A stretch of DNA of 38,597 nucleotides. It comes from Thermoguttaceae bacterium. GTDB taxonomy: Bacteria > Planctomycetota > Planctomycetia > Pirellulales > Thermoguttaceae. The notes under the pieces are model-generated. The model was not told the DNA's origin, made no database searches, and was given only the letters and a program-made list of their open reading frames with translations. The translations under genes and the position numbers were made by a program. The number at the start of each line of letters is the position of its first letter. The stretch's first letter is position 1. The stretch lies in assembly GCA_017550965.1 (NCBI GenBank), contig JAFZNK010000254.1, positions 1-38,597 of the forward strand. Reading direction: 5' to 3'. Below, piece after piece: positions 32,048 to 38,597 of this stretch.

Positions 32048-32743
32048 CTACCGCGGACTTCTCCAGACGATCGTCTTCTCGTCAAACGCGTCCGTCAGAA
32101 TCGCAACGTTCCCCGCGCCGTCGATCGGCTCGGGGACGTACGTCTTCGAGCCGTATGGATTCTTTTTGCGCATAAGTTCCGGCGTGGAAATACAATAGAC
32201 GCGCGAGCCGTCTTCCTGGCAACGTTTCGCTTTGCGTAAAACGACGTCGACCGTTCCGCCGCGCTTGACGACCGACGCGTTCCCGTTCCAGAAAGCGAGC
32301 AGAACGTCGGAATTCTCGACAAGCCATTCGCCCAGCCTGACATAGGGCGCTATCGGGTCGGCGGCGTCTTCTTCCGGGTTCGCCAGACAGATCGTTTCGT
32401 CGCATTGCGCGAGAAGTTCGCGAAACGCGTCGAGTTCCGATTTGCCGGACGCGTCGGGGTTCGTTTTGAAGTCGCGCTCGTATCGCGTCAGGTCGGCGGG
32501 AAGAACCGCGACGACGCGCAACTTCGCGTTCGAGTTCCTTTCGCGCTCTTCAAACGCCAATTTGGCGATCAGCGAATCCGCGCCGACCGCAAGCCCTGTG
32601 CAGAGCCGAACTTCGTCGCCGCTATGCGCCCGTAAAACATCTTGCAAAAAGAGCCGCGCCGACGTTTCGACCGCTTCGAGCGCTTCCGGAACAATATGAC
32701 GTCGTCCCGTGACGCCGACCGTGAGAATTCCCTTTTCGTTCAA
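32048..32743 (-). CDS. SLOG-like Rossmann nucleotide-binding protein
   Basis: A 231-residue soluble protein with SLOG/LOG-DprA-type features: a first strand ending in V-G-V-T-G-R-R (9-15), the glycine loop T-G-L-A-V-G-A-D-S-L-I-A (49-60), V-A-V-L-P-A-D-x-x-x-Y-E-R-D-F, the strand D-V-L-L-A-F-W-N-G and R-G-G-T-V-D-V-V. SLOG proteins sense or modify nucleotide-derived ligands, and some act in anti-phage signalling; here the link is only to the preceding phosphoglucomutase. The TTG at 32743 is preferred because GAGGAG lies 8 nt upstream. A GTG at 32764 overlaps the pgm stop (GTGA) and would add seven residues without a ribosome binding site. It is cotranscribed with pgm. Confidence 0.7.
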   Translation of the reverse strand: MNEKGILTVGVTGRRHIVPEALEAVETSARLFLQDVLRAHSGDEVRLCTGLAVGADSLIAKLAFEERERNSNAKLRVVAVLPADLTRYERDFKTNPDASGKSELDAFRELLAQCDETICLANPEEDAADPIAPYVRLGEWLVENSDVLLAFWNGNASVVKRGGTVDVVLRKAKRCQEDGSRVYCISTPELMRKKNPYGSKTYVPEPIDGAGNVAILTDAFDEKTIVWRSPR

Positions 32744-32760
32744 AGGTCGTTCTCCTCGCT

Positions 32761-34410
32761 TCACGCGTTTTTGAGCGCGTCGGAAACAATCTGCTGCGCT
32801 TCGGCGAGAATCTGTTCCAGATGCTCTTCGCTCTTAAACGACTCTCCGTAAATCTTATACGCCATTTCCGTTCCGGACGGACGCGCGGCAAACCAGCCGT
32901 TTTCCGTCGAAATTTTGAGTCCGCCGATTTCAGCGTTGTTGCCCGGCGCGCGCGTAAGACGCGAAATAATCTTGTCTCCGGCAAGCGTTTCCGACTTCAC
33001 CTGTTCGGGCGTCATGTTCTTCAACGCGTCTTTAACCGCCAGCGACGCGGGCGCTTCGACGCGCTTATAGAACGGCGAGCCGAATTTCGCCGCCAGTTCC
33101 TGATAGCGGACGCCGGGGTCTTTGCCGGTCGTCGCGATCATTTCCGCCGCGAGCAAGTTCAAAATCGGCCCGTCTTTATCGGTCGTCCAGACGGTTCCGT
33201 CGAAGCGCAGGAAGCTCGCGCCCGCGCTTTCTTCTCCGCCGAAACAAATCTCGCCGTTGAACAACCCCGGCACAAACCACTTGAATCCGACCGGAACTTC
33301 AATCAATTTGCGGCCGTGCGACGCGACGACCCGATCGATAATCGCGCTCGACACAAGCGTCTTGCCGATCCCGAGTTCCGGCGACCACGTCGATCGACGC
33401 GTAATCAAATAGTCGATCGCGACCGCCAGATAATGGTTCGGATTCATGAGCCCGACGCTCGGCGCGACGATTCCGTGCCTGTCGGAGTCCGGGTCGTTCG
33501 CAAACGCGACGTCAAATTGATCTTTGAGCGCGACGAGCCGATTCATCGCCCACGGACTCGAGCAGTCCATGCGAATTTTCCCGTCGTGATCGATCGACAT
33601 GAACGAGAACGTCGGATCGAGCTTGTCGTTGACGACCGTGATATCCAGCCCGTACTTCTCGGCGATCGGCTTCCAGTACCCCAGCGCGGCGCCCCCCAGC
33701 GGGTCGACCCCAATTTTGACGCGCTTGTCGCGAATCGCGTCCATGTCGATCACGTTTTGCAAGTCGTCGACGTAATCGGCGACATAGTCTATCTTATGAG
33801 TCGTCGGCGCGTCGAGGGCCTGTTCGTAAGAGACGTGTTTAACGTCGCGATTTCCGTCTTTCAAATACGCGTTGGCGCGATATTCAATCCACGAGGTGAC
33901 GTCGAGATCGGCGCCTCCGCCGTTGGTCGCGTTGTATTTAAGTCCGCCGTCCGTCGGAGGATTATGCGACGGCGTGATAATGATTCCGTCCGAATAATTC
34001 GAGCCGTTGGCGCGATTGGCGACGATAATCGCGCGGGAAACCGCAGGGGTGGGCGTCACGCCGTTTTCACGTTGAACGTTGACGTCGATTCCGTTTGCCG
34101 CAAGAACGCCAAGCGCCGTCTTTTGCGCCGCGTCCGAAAGCGCGTGCGTGTCCTTGCCAAGCCAGAGAACGTCGGGCTCCCCTTCCGGTCTCGCGCGCCG
34201 ATAATCGACGACCGCCTGAACGATCGCCTTGATATGCGCCTCGTTAAACGACGTTTCCGACGCTTTGCCGCGATGTCCGCCGGTTCCAAATCGAACCCTT
34301 TGTTCCGCAATCTCGACGTTCGGTTGTTTCTCAAAATAATCGCGCTCCAACGCCGCGACGTCGATAAGATCGGACGGCTGCGTCGGCTGACCGGCTCGTT
34401 CGTGAATCAT
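32761..34410 (-). CDS. pgm: Phosphoglucomutase (alpha-D-glucose phosphate-specific)
   Basis: A 549-residue enzyme interconverting glucose-1-phosphate and glucose-6-phosphate, linking glycolysis with glycogen and nucleotide-sugar synthesis. The phosphoserine loop T-P-S-H-N-P-P places catalytic Ser148. The metal loop D-P-D-S-D-R is at 306-311. The sugar-binding G-E-E-S-A-G-A-S and the C-terminal phosphate-binding R-P-S-G-T-E motif are present. The R-F-G-T-G-G-H-R-G opening and length match the bacterial Pgm type. It starts with AAGGA about 10 nt before the ATG. It is followed, with overlap, by the SLOG-like gene. Confidence 0.95.
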   Translation of the reverse strand: MIHERAGQPTQPSDLIDVAALERDYFEKQPNVEIAEQRVRFGTGGHRGKASETSFNEAHIKAIVQAVVDYRRARPEGEPDVLWLGKDTHALSDAAQKTALGVLAANGIDVNVQRENGVTPTPAVSRAIIVANRANGSNYSDGIIITPSHNPPTDGGLKYNATNGGGADLDVTSWIEYRANAYLKDGNRDVKHVSYEQALDAPTTHKIDYVADYVDDLQNVIDMDAIRDKRVKIGVDPLGGAALGYWKPIAEKYGLDITVVNDKLDPTFSFMSIDHDGKIRMDCSSPWAMNRLVALKDQFDVAFANDPDSDRHGIVAPSVGLMNPNHYLAVAIDYLITRRSTWSPELGIGKTLVSSAIIDRVVASHGRKLIEVPVGFKWFVPGLFNGEICFGGEESAGASFLRFDGTVWTTDKDGPILNLLAAEMIATTGKDPGVRYQELAAKFGSPFYKRVEAPASLAVKDALKNMTPEQVKSETLAGDKIISRLTRAPGNNAEIGGLKISTENGWFAARPSGTEMAYKIYGESFKSEEHLEQILAEAQQIVSDALKNA

Positions 34411-34513
34411 GACTGAAAAGTCCTTGGGCTAAGGGGTTAATAAAAAGAAAACGCGTTCGAGTCGCCGCGCACGATTCGGCCTGTCGTTCAATAACTCGAC
34501 GCATGAGACGTCA

Positions 34514-34541
34514 ATTATAACGCCGATCCAATCCGTCTCAA
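34514..34541 (-). promoter_or_regulatory. Promoter of the pgm/SLOG operon
   Basis: On the minus strand, TTGAGA (34541-34536), a 16-bp spacer and a perfect TATAAT (34519-34514); leader of about 97 nt. Confidence 0.65.
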
Positions 34542-34583
34542 GACAGCCCCCCGCGCGTCGGAAAGTAAAAGAAACAGCTCAAG

Positions 34584-34616
34584 AAAAGAAAAGACCGCGC
34601 TCAAGAGAACGCGGTC
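34584..34616 (-). terminator. Intrinsic terminator of the small lipoprotein gene
   Basis: Stem GACCGCG/CGCGGTC (34616-34610 with 34599-34593), a 10-nt loop, then a TTTTCTTTT tail on the minus strand. Confidence 0.82.
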
Positions 34617-34644
34617 AAAAAGGATACGTAAGAGGGAAAGTCGC

Positions 34645-35091
34645 CTACTTTTGAAGATCAAAATCAAACGTGTTGGCCCCCTTAACGACGGTTGCCTCAA
34701 GACCGGACGTGCTAACGTCGTTATACTTCGCCGGAATAATACTGCGAGGTTTCATTTCATTCTTTTCCTCGCCGTTTTCCTGGAACGTCTTGCCCGTCTC
34801 GTACATTTCGATACACTCGATCTTGACCTTATACTGGCCGGGGGTCGTTCCCGCGTCCGCCGCGCCGAGAAGCGTTTGAAGCTTGTATTCGCCGTTTTCG
34901 TTCGTTTTACCGTAAGACGCCGAACCTGTCGAATCGGCGGGTATGAAGTGAACAGTCGCGTTCGCTAAAGGCTGACCGTCGAGACGGACGACGCCGGAAA
35001 CGCCTTCCGTCTTGATTACTTTTTTACCGCAACCAAACGGCGCGATCGCCAAACAGAGAGCAACGACAAGAAGCGTTATTTGTTTCATCAT
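34645..35091 (-). CDS. Carboxypeptidase-regulatory-like (transthyretin-like) lipoprotein
   Basis: A 148-residue lipoprotein. A hydrophobic signal (residues 3-20) ends at F-G-C-G with the lipidated Cys near residue 21. The mature part has the pattern of a carboxypeptidase-regulatory beta-sandwich: G-V-V-R-L-D-G-Q-P-L-A-N-A-T-V-H-F-I-P, N-E-N-G-E-Y-K-L and G-Q-Y-K-V-K-I. Such lipoproteins commonly follow DUF1559 genes in planctomycetes, as here. The function is unknown, probably a surface or adhesion role. Start is ATG 35091 (or the adjacent ATG 35088). A promoter lies so close that the mRNA would be almost leaderless. It has its own terminator. Confidence 0.8.
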   Translation of the reverse strand: MMKQITLLVVALCLAIAPFGCGKKVIKTEGVSGVVRLDGQPLANATVHFIPADSTGSASYGKTNENGEYKLQTLLGAADAGTTPGQYKVKIECIEMYETGKTFQENGEEKNEMKPRSIIPAKYNDVSTSGLEATVVKGANTFDFDLQK

Positions 35092-35101
35092 CTTTAATCC
35101 G

Positions 35102-35130
35102 ATTGTATGTTGTCCTGATACCGAGGTCAA
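35102..35130 (-). promoter_or_regulatory. Promoter directly upstream of the lipoprotein gene
   Basis: On the minus strand, TTGACC (35130-35125), a 17-bp spacer and TACAAT (35107-35102). The predicted start at about 35095 leaves only about 4 nt before the ATG. Confidence 0.6.
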
Positions 35131-35139
35131 AACGAGAAC

Positions 35140-35169
35140 GCGCAAGAGCCGACCGAGTCGGCCTTGCGC
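35140..35169 (-). terminator. Hairpin between the DUF1559 and lipoprotein genes
   Basis: GCGCAAG/CTTGCGC closing a GCCGAC/GTCGGC inner stem with one bulged base, 13 bp in all. The tail on the minus strand is only moderately T-rich, so termination may be partial. Confidence 0.6.
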
Positions 35170-35194
35170 GCCGTTTTAAGAGAAAACTAAGAAA

Positions 35195-36364
35195 TCACTG
35201 CGCCGCGACCGTTTCGCCGCCCTGCGGGGTCGCCATCGCGCCCCAGACGCCGTGCGTCGACGGACCGGTCCAGTGGTGCCCTTCGCCGCCGTTGTTCGGA
35301 TAGCCCAGCTTCTCCGAAATATTGCCGACGTCAATCGTATCGGAAACGAAGCGAACGGAACCGTCCATCATGCACGCGTTGACGCCGCCGGAGTGATTGC
35401 TCGTCGCGGAAACGCACATGCAGGAGTTGTTTTCGCTCGTGTTGCCGTCTTGATAGCAGCTCGGGCTGTTCGGAGGAAGCGCGCAGTGGAAGTTGCAGTA
35501 CGCCGCGCGGGCGTCGCCCCAACGACGACCTTTGATCGCCCACTTATTCGCGGCGTTCGACATGCCGTCGGTACCGCGCGTCGCCATGCAGTTCGCGGCC
35601 GCCAGACCGTGAATATTCGCGCCGGCGAGCGTGCTCTTATACATGACGTCGTTGCCCGAAGCTTTCGAGCAGAGAATCTCGCTGAAGCCGAGAGTGTTGC
35701 TCGTGCCGTCGGTAATACCGGAAAGCTTCATACGTCCGCCAATTGCGCCCTGGAAGAATACGCCGCGAATATTCCTGTTTTCGCCCCAGTCCCAACCGAT
35801 CATCCAGTCGCCGCGGGAAACCGCGTAGTTAGAACAACCGGTGTACTGCGTTCCAAAGGTGGACGTTTCGCTGTTGTTGTCCGAAGGACAAAGATACGCG
35901 CTCACCTGAGCCGTGAACGGGTTGGGATTGCCGTCGGGCATCGTGCCGCCAGACCAGGAGAGCGGAATGTCGCCCGTCCAACTGTACGGATTGAGCGAAG
36001 CGGCCTTTTCACAATAGCCGGTGAGCGTGCTCATCAACGCCGTTTGTTCGACAAAGGGAAGCAAGAGCGAAAAGACGGAGTAGGTGTCGACGACGTCGAT
36101 ACGGTTTTTCGTTCCGCTTTGGGTGAACCCCTTGATCCAGAAGTCGTCCTGGCCCTGATTCGGCAAACGCCCGTTCGTGTCGTGGAAATTCTGAACGGCG
36201 ATTCCGAGTTGTTTGAGGTTGTTCGTGCATTGCATTCGACGCGCCGCCTCGCGAGCCGCCTGAACGGCGGGCAAAAGCAAACCAATCAAAATGCCGATGA
36301 TCGCGATGACAACCAACAGTTCCACGAGCGTAAATCCGCCGTGATTGTCGAAATTCTTACGCAT
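35195..36364 (-). CDS. DUF1559 prepilin-type pseudopilin-like protein
   Basis: A 389-residue protein with a type III (prepilin) signal: [17 protein letters not shown], cleavage between Gly10 and Phe11, and Glu15 at the +5 position. A hydrophobic helix follows, then [19 protein letters not shown]. The large C-terminal region is the DUF1559 (SBP_bac_10) domain, expanded to dozens of copies per genome in planctomycetes, with the characteristic end [13 protein letters not shown]. The role is probably in cell-surface or pseudopilus structures. The start has AAAGGAG upstream. Its upstream region carries two promoters and an array of GTTGAC sites. Confidence 0.95.
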   Translation of the reverse strand: MRKNFDNHGGFTLVELLVVIAIIGILIGLLLPAVQAAREAARRMQCTNNLKQLGIAVQNFHDTNGRLPNQGQDDFWIKGFTQSGTKNRIDVVDTYSVFSLLLPFVEQTALMSTLTGYCEKAASLNPYSWTGDIPLSWSGGTMPDGNPNPFTAQVSAYLCPSDNNSETSTFGTQYTGCSNYAVSRGDWMIGWDWGENRNIRGVFFQGAIGGRMKLSGITDGTSNTLGFSEILCSKASGNDVMYKSTLAGANIHGLAAANCMATRGTDGMSNAANKWAIKGRRWGDARAAYCNFHCALPPNSPSCYQDGNTSENNSCMCVSATSNHSGGVNACMMDGSVRFVSDTIDVGNISEKLGYPNNGGEGHHWTGPSTHGVWGAMATPQGGETVAAQ

Positions 36365-36452
36365 TTTCGTGATCTCCTTTACTTATTATAAGTTAAAACA
36401 GTATACAGCATGTTGGGAGCAAACGCGACGACAAAGACGCGACCCCGCCATC

Positions 36453-36481
36453 ATTATAAGCAACCAGAAAGTTACGGTCAA
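36453..36481 (-). promoter_or_regulatory. Proximal promoter of the DUF1559 gene
   Basis: On the minus strand, TTGACC (36481-36476), a 17-bp spacer and a perfect TATAAT (36458-36453). The predicted leader is about 80 nt. The -35 box is one of the GTTGAC array sites. Confidence 0.75.
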
Positions 36482-36636
36482 CAAAAAATTGTTATTACGT
36501 CAACAAAAACCAAAAATAATGTCAAAATTTTTATGTTGCAAATTAATTGAAAACTTAAGTTATATTAACAGTACTTTCCTAATATGTCAACTTTACTAGC
36601 GTCTTATGTCAACTAAAAAAGTCAATTTGCGTCAAC
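36477..36636. repeat. Phased GTCAAC (GTTGAC) direct-repeat array
   Basis: GTCAAC on the plus strand begins at 36477, 36499, 36586, 36608 and 36631, with the near-copies GTCAAA at 36521 and GTCAAT at 36621. Steps are 22, 22, 65, 22 and 23 bp along the main series, so the sites sit near two helical turns apart in two clusters of three. The DNA between is A/T-rich and non-coding. Confidence 0.7.
36562..36590 (-). promoter_or_regulatory. Distal promoter of the DUF1559 gene
   Basis: On the minus strand, a perfect TTGACA (36590-36585), a 17-bp spacer and TAATAT (36567-36562). The -35 again coincides with an array site. Confidence 0.5.
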
Positions 36637-36639
36637 TGT

Positions 36640-37011
36640 TTTCAGAAAGGCGGACTCGCAAGAACGTCTGAAAAAGATACAAACGACAAAGAATCAAGAA
36701 TCGCAGCTGTTAAAACTCAAATCAACGCCGCAACAGAACGAATCAAACTTGCGCAGAATAAAAAAACATAAAAAGAACAAGAATTTTTTTAAAACAAGAG
36801 CGCGTAAAAACAGAGCGGCGCGAGTTTTGCCCCCGGTTACGCTCCGTCGGTTCAATTCAGAGGCTTGTTTTCGGTTGCGAAAACCTCTCGTCGAACCCAA
36901 TATTACAAATTACAAGCGATTCCGGAGTAAGACAAAGACTTGGAATATCTTGCCTGCGAGAAAAGGGGGGCGACGATCCTGGACGCGAATCTCAACGCTG
37001 AGTACGTTTCG
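36640..37011. other. A/T-rich intergenic region with no supported gene
   Basis: About 370 bp between the DUF1559 promoter region and the stop of the Minf_1886 gene. A long plus-strand open frame (about 36617-37045) lacks an ATG and a ribosome binding site and uses codons unlike the genes here. It also runs into the convergent gene, so it is rejected. No terminator was found for the gene ending at 37012. Confidence 0.5.
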
Positions 37012-37452
37012 TTACCCCCTCCTGCGCCCTTCGTACGCGAATTGAAACTCGGCGTCCAGCTCGGCGCCGAGGTCGAAAACGCCGTCGAAATCTTCTCTCG
37101 CGTCGCCGCTGGTCTTGGCCATGAGCCCGACGTCGATCATGTTGTAAACCGCGTCGCCAAGATCTTCGGTCGTATGGAACCCAAGATTATCGAGCGTAAC
37201 GCGCGCCATCTGACCGAATTGTTCGACGGCGTATTCGACGGCGACCCGACACATCTGCTGACCGGTAACGTGTATGTCGACGTCCGGCTCAGTTTCGTCG
37301 TCCTCTTCGCCTTCCGTCTCTTTGAACTCGCCGATTCCCGACATAGCGGCTCTCTCGGCAACTTCGTTGATAAACTCGTACGAAGCCAGTTTGAAACGCT
37401 TGTCGCGTTCCAAAAGCGTCCAATAAGCGGCGGCTTGCTCGAGAGTGTTCAT
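37012..37452 (-). CDS. Minf_1886 family protein
   Basis: A 146-residue soluble protein of the Minf_1886 family, named after a Methylacidiphilum protein and widespread in Verrucomicrobia and Planctomycetes; function unknown. Recognisable features are A-S-Y-E-F-I-N-E-V, H-V-T-G-Q-Q-M-C-R-V-A-V-E-Y-A-V-E-Q-F-G-Q-M-A and L-x-N-L-G-F-H-T-T-E-D-L-G-D-A-V-Y-N. An acidic low-complexity loop is at about residues 45-58. AAGGA precedes the ATG. It follows the PIN/TRAM gene by 24 bp and is probably cotranscribed with it. Confidence 0.85.
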   Translation of the reverse strand: MNTLEQAAAYWTLLERDKRFKLASYEFINEVAERAAMSGIGEFKETEGEEDDETEPDVDIHVTGQQMCRVAVEYAVEQFGQMARVTLDNLGFHTTEDLGDAVYNMIDVGLMAKTSGDAREDFDGVFDLGAELDAEFQFAYEGRRRG

Positions 37453-37476
37453 AGCGCGTTCCTTGCGACGGCGTTC

Positions 37477-38580
37477 CTATTGCCGCGTCCCTTTCGGCTG
37501 GACGCCGTTGGCGGCGTCCAGCACGATCGTCGTGCCGGTCAGCCGCTTCGTCGTGTATTCGTACCGAGCGAAGATCATGCGTCCGGCGCTCGTCTGCAAG
37601 ACGCTCGTCACGGTAACGACGACGCGCTCGGCGATATGATTGCGGCCCTGGTCGACGACGACCATCGTGCCGTCGTCGAGATACGCGATCCCCTGCCCAA
37701 TTTCTTCGCCCGACTTCACGACGTCGACCTCGATGCGTTCGCCCGGCAGAAAGACCGGTTTGAGAGCGTTGGAAAGATCGTTGAGATTGATGACGGTAAC
37801 GCCCTGCAACTTCGCGACTTTATTGAGGTTATAGTCGTTGGTCACAAGCTTGCCCTCAAGATGTTTGGCCAGCGCGACAAGTTTCAGGTCGACCGGCTGT
37901 TTCGCGAATTCGGGCAAGTCGGTGTCGTCGATTTTCAAGTCGACGCCTTCCATGTTCTGCAATTTCGCGAGCACGTCCAGACCGCGTCGGCCGCGCGTTC
38001 GGCGACTGCGGTCGGAACTGTCGGCGATATGTTGCAATTCGACGATCGCAAATCGCGGCATGAGCAACGGGCTGTCGACAAGTTTCGTCTCCATGACGTC
38101 GGCGATTCGACCGTCGATCACGACGCTCGTGTCGAGAATGAGCGGCTTGATCCCCTTAACGTTGCGCTGGAACTCGACGAACGGGATGACGAACCGGAAG
38201 TCGTTGCGCGTCTGCAATAAGAAGCTGATCCCGCAATAGCTGAAAACCAGGAGCATCGTCGCCGTCACGCTCTGACGCAACATGTCTTTGGCCGCCCCGG
38301 CTTCGCTGACCGCGTCCGAGAAAAAAGGCTCCAGAGCCAACCCCATCAGATAGGTCGTCACCAACCCGATGAGCAGGCCGAAATAGACTGCGGAAATCCA
38401 GGCGATCTTCTTCTTCGGAAACGCCATATCCAGTCCGATAACCGCGAGAGAAAGCAAGACGATCAAAAAGAACGTCGTCAATCCTCCCGCGCTCGACGCG
38501 GCGGCGCCGCCGCGAACCACGGCGACGCCAATTCCGCTTGAGGCAAGAATGAAAATACAACGTAAGAGCAATAAAGGCAT
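37477..38580 (-). CDS. Membrane-anchored PIN/TRAM domain protein (YacL-like)
   Basis: A 367-residue protein. Four transmembrane helices lie in the first 125 residues. A PIN domain covers about residues 145-262, with the acidic residues Asp150 (L-I-L-D-T-S-V-V-I-D-G-R), Glu181, Asp231 and Asp249 (T-N-D). A TRAM domain covers about 275-345. This is the layout of B. subtilis YacL and its relatives, conserved putative RNases at the membrane whose physiological substrate is not well defined. GGGGG lies 7 nt before the ATG at 38580. The promoter is beyond the window edge. Confidence 0.9.
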   Translation of the reverse strand: MPLLLLRCIFILASSGIGVAVVRGGAAASSAGGLTTFFLIVLLSLAVIGLDMAFPKKKIAWISAVYFGLLIGLVTTYLMGLALEPFFSDAVSEAGAAKDMLRQSVTATMLLVFSYCGISFLLQTRNDFRFVIPFVEFQRNVKGIKPLILDTSVVIDGRIADVMETKLVDSPLLMPRFAIVELQHIADSSDRSRRTRGRRGLDVLAKLQNMEGVDLKIDDTDLPEFAKQPVDLKLVALAKHLEGKLVTNDYNLNKVAKLQGVTVINLNDLSNALKPVFLPGERIEVDVVKSGEEIGQGIAYLDDGTMVVVDQGRNHIAERVVVTVTSVLQTSAGRMIFARYEYTTKRLTGTTIVLDAANGVQPKGTRQ

Positions 38581-38597
38581 ATTTATATCCCCCTGAC

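Noticed and set aside
36385..36390. TATAAT close to the DUF1559 start as a promoter
   Set aside because: It would place the transcript start at the ribosome binding site and has no -35. The promoter at 36453-36481 is better.
36617..37045. Long plus-strand open frame right of the DUF1559 promoter
   Set aside because: No ATG or ribosome binding site, atypical codons, and it overlaps the 3' end of the Minf_1886 gene.

Overview
The window looks like a chromosomal segment of a planctomycete. The main pointers are a DUF1559 prepilin-type protein followed by a small carboxypeptidase-regulatory-like lipoprotein, several Tat-exported enzymes (a Gfo/Idh/MocA oxidoreductase, a sugar-isomerase-like protein, two TIM-barrel paralogues), a Minf_1886-family protein, a secreted sialidase-like protein and a GtaA-type secreted protein. 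The codon use is strongly biased to GCG, GAC and CGC. A gut- or host-associated Pirellulales-type lineage would fit the sialidase and secreted hydrolases, but that is inference. No rRNA, tRNA, CRISPR array, transposase or integron was found.

Layout, left to right. Positions 1-147 hold a candidate structured RNA on the minus strand that runs off the edge. Next come a small lipoprotein (562-969), tadA and a YmdB-type phosphodiesterase, a small conserved protein with a strong terminator, a XerC/D-type recombinase with an enoyl-CoA hydratase-like gene, two tandem Tat-exported paralogues, and a PncC/CinA-like plus NadD-like fusion. Convergent to these is a LysM protein with a degenerate L,D-transpeptidase domain, and divergent from that is a MATE transporter. 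An exact 10-bp tandem repeat of 30 copies (12771-13070) separates the MATE gene from a compositionally distinct AlbA_2/Schlafen-type ATP-binding gene, probably acquired.

From 14.8 to 24.4 kb lie a Tat-exported oxidoreductase, a sialidase-like gene with LarE, a GtaA-like secreted protein, a flavodoxin-like reductase, a ROK kinase, a MazG-like pyrophosphohydrolase and QueE. From 24.4 to 31.9 kb lie a translationally coupled HD phosphohydrolase and GT-C membrane protein (minus strand), a large secreted protein and a Tat-exported sugar-isomerase-like protein. The right end is all on the minus strand: pgm overlapping a SLOG-like gene, the DUF1559 protein and lipoprotein, and a Minf_1886 protein with a PIN/TRAM membrane protein.

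The theme is extracytoplasmic carbohydrate handling (sialidase, ROK kinase, isomerase, oxidoreductase, phosphoglucomutase, GH20-like paralogues) among housekeeping genes. The signals most worth checking are the two-tetrad G-quadruplex-like repeat beside the AlbA_2 gene, the GTTGAC sites spaced at 22 bp upstream of the DUF1559 gene, the terminator hairpin inside the tadA 5' end, the catalytically dead YkuD domain, the PncC-NadD fusion and the hairpin-rich element at the left edge. All family assignments come from reading motifs; no database search was run.
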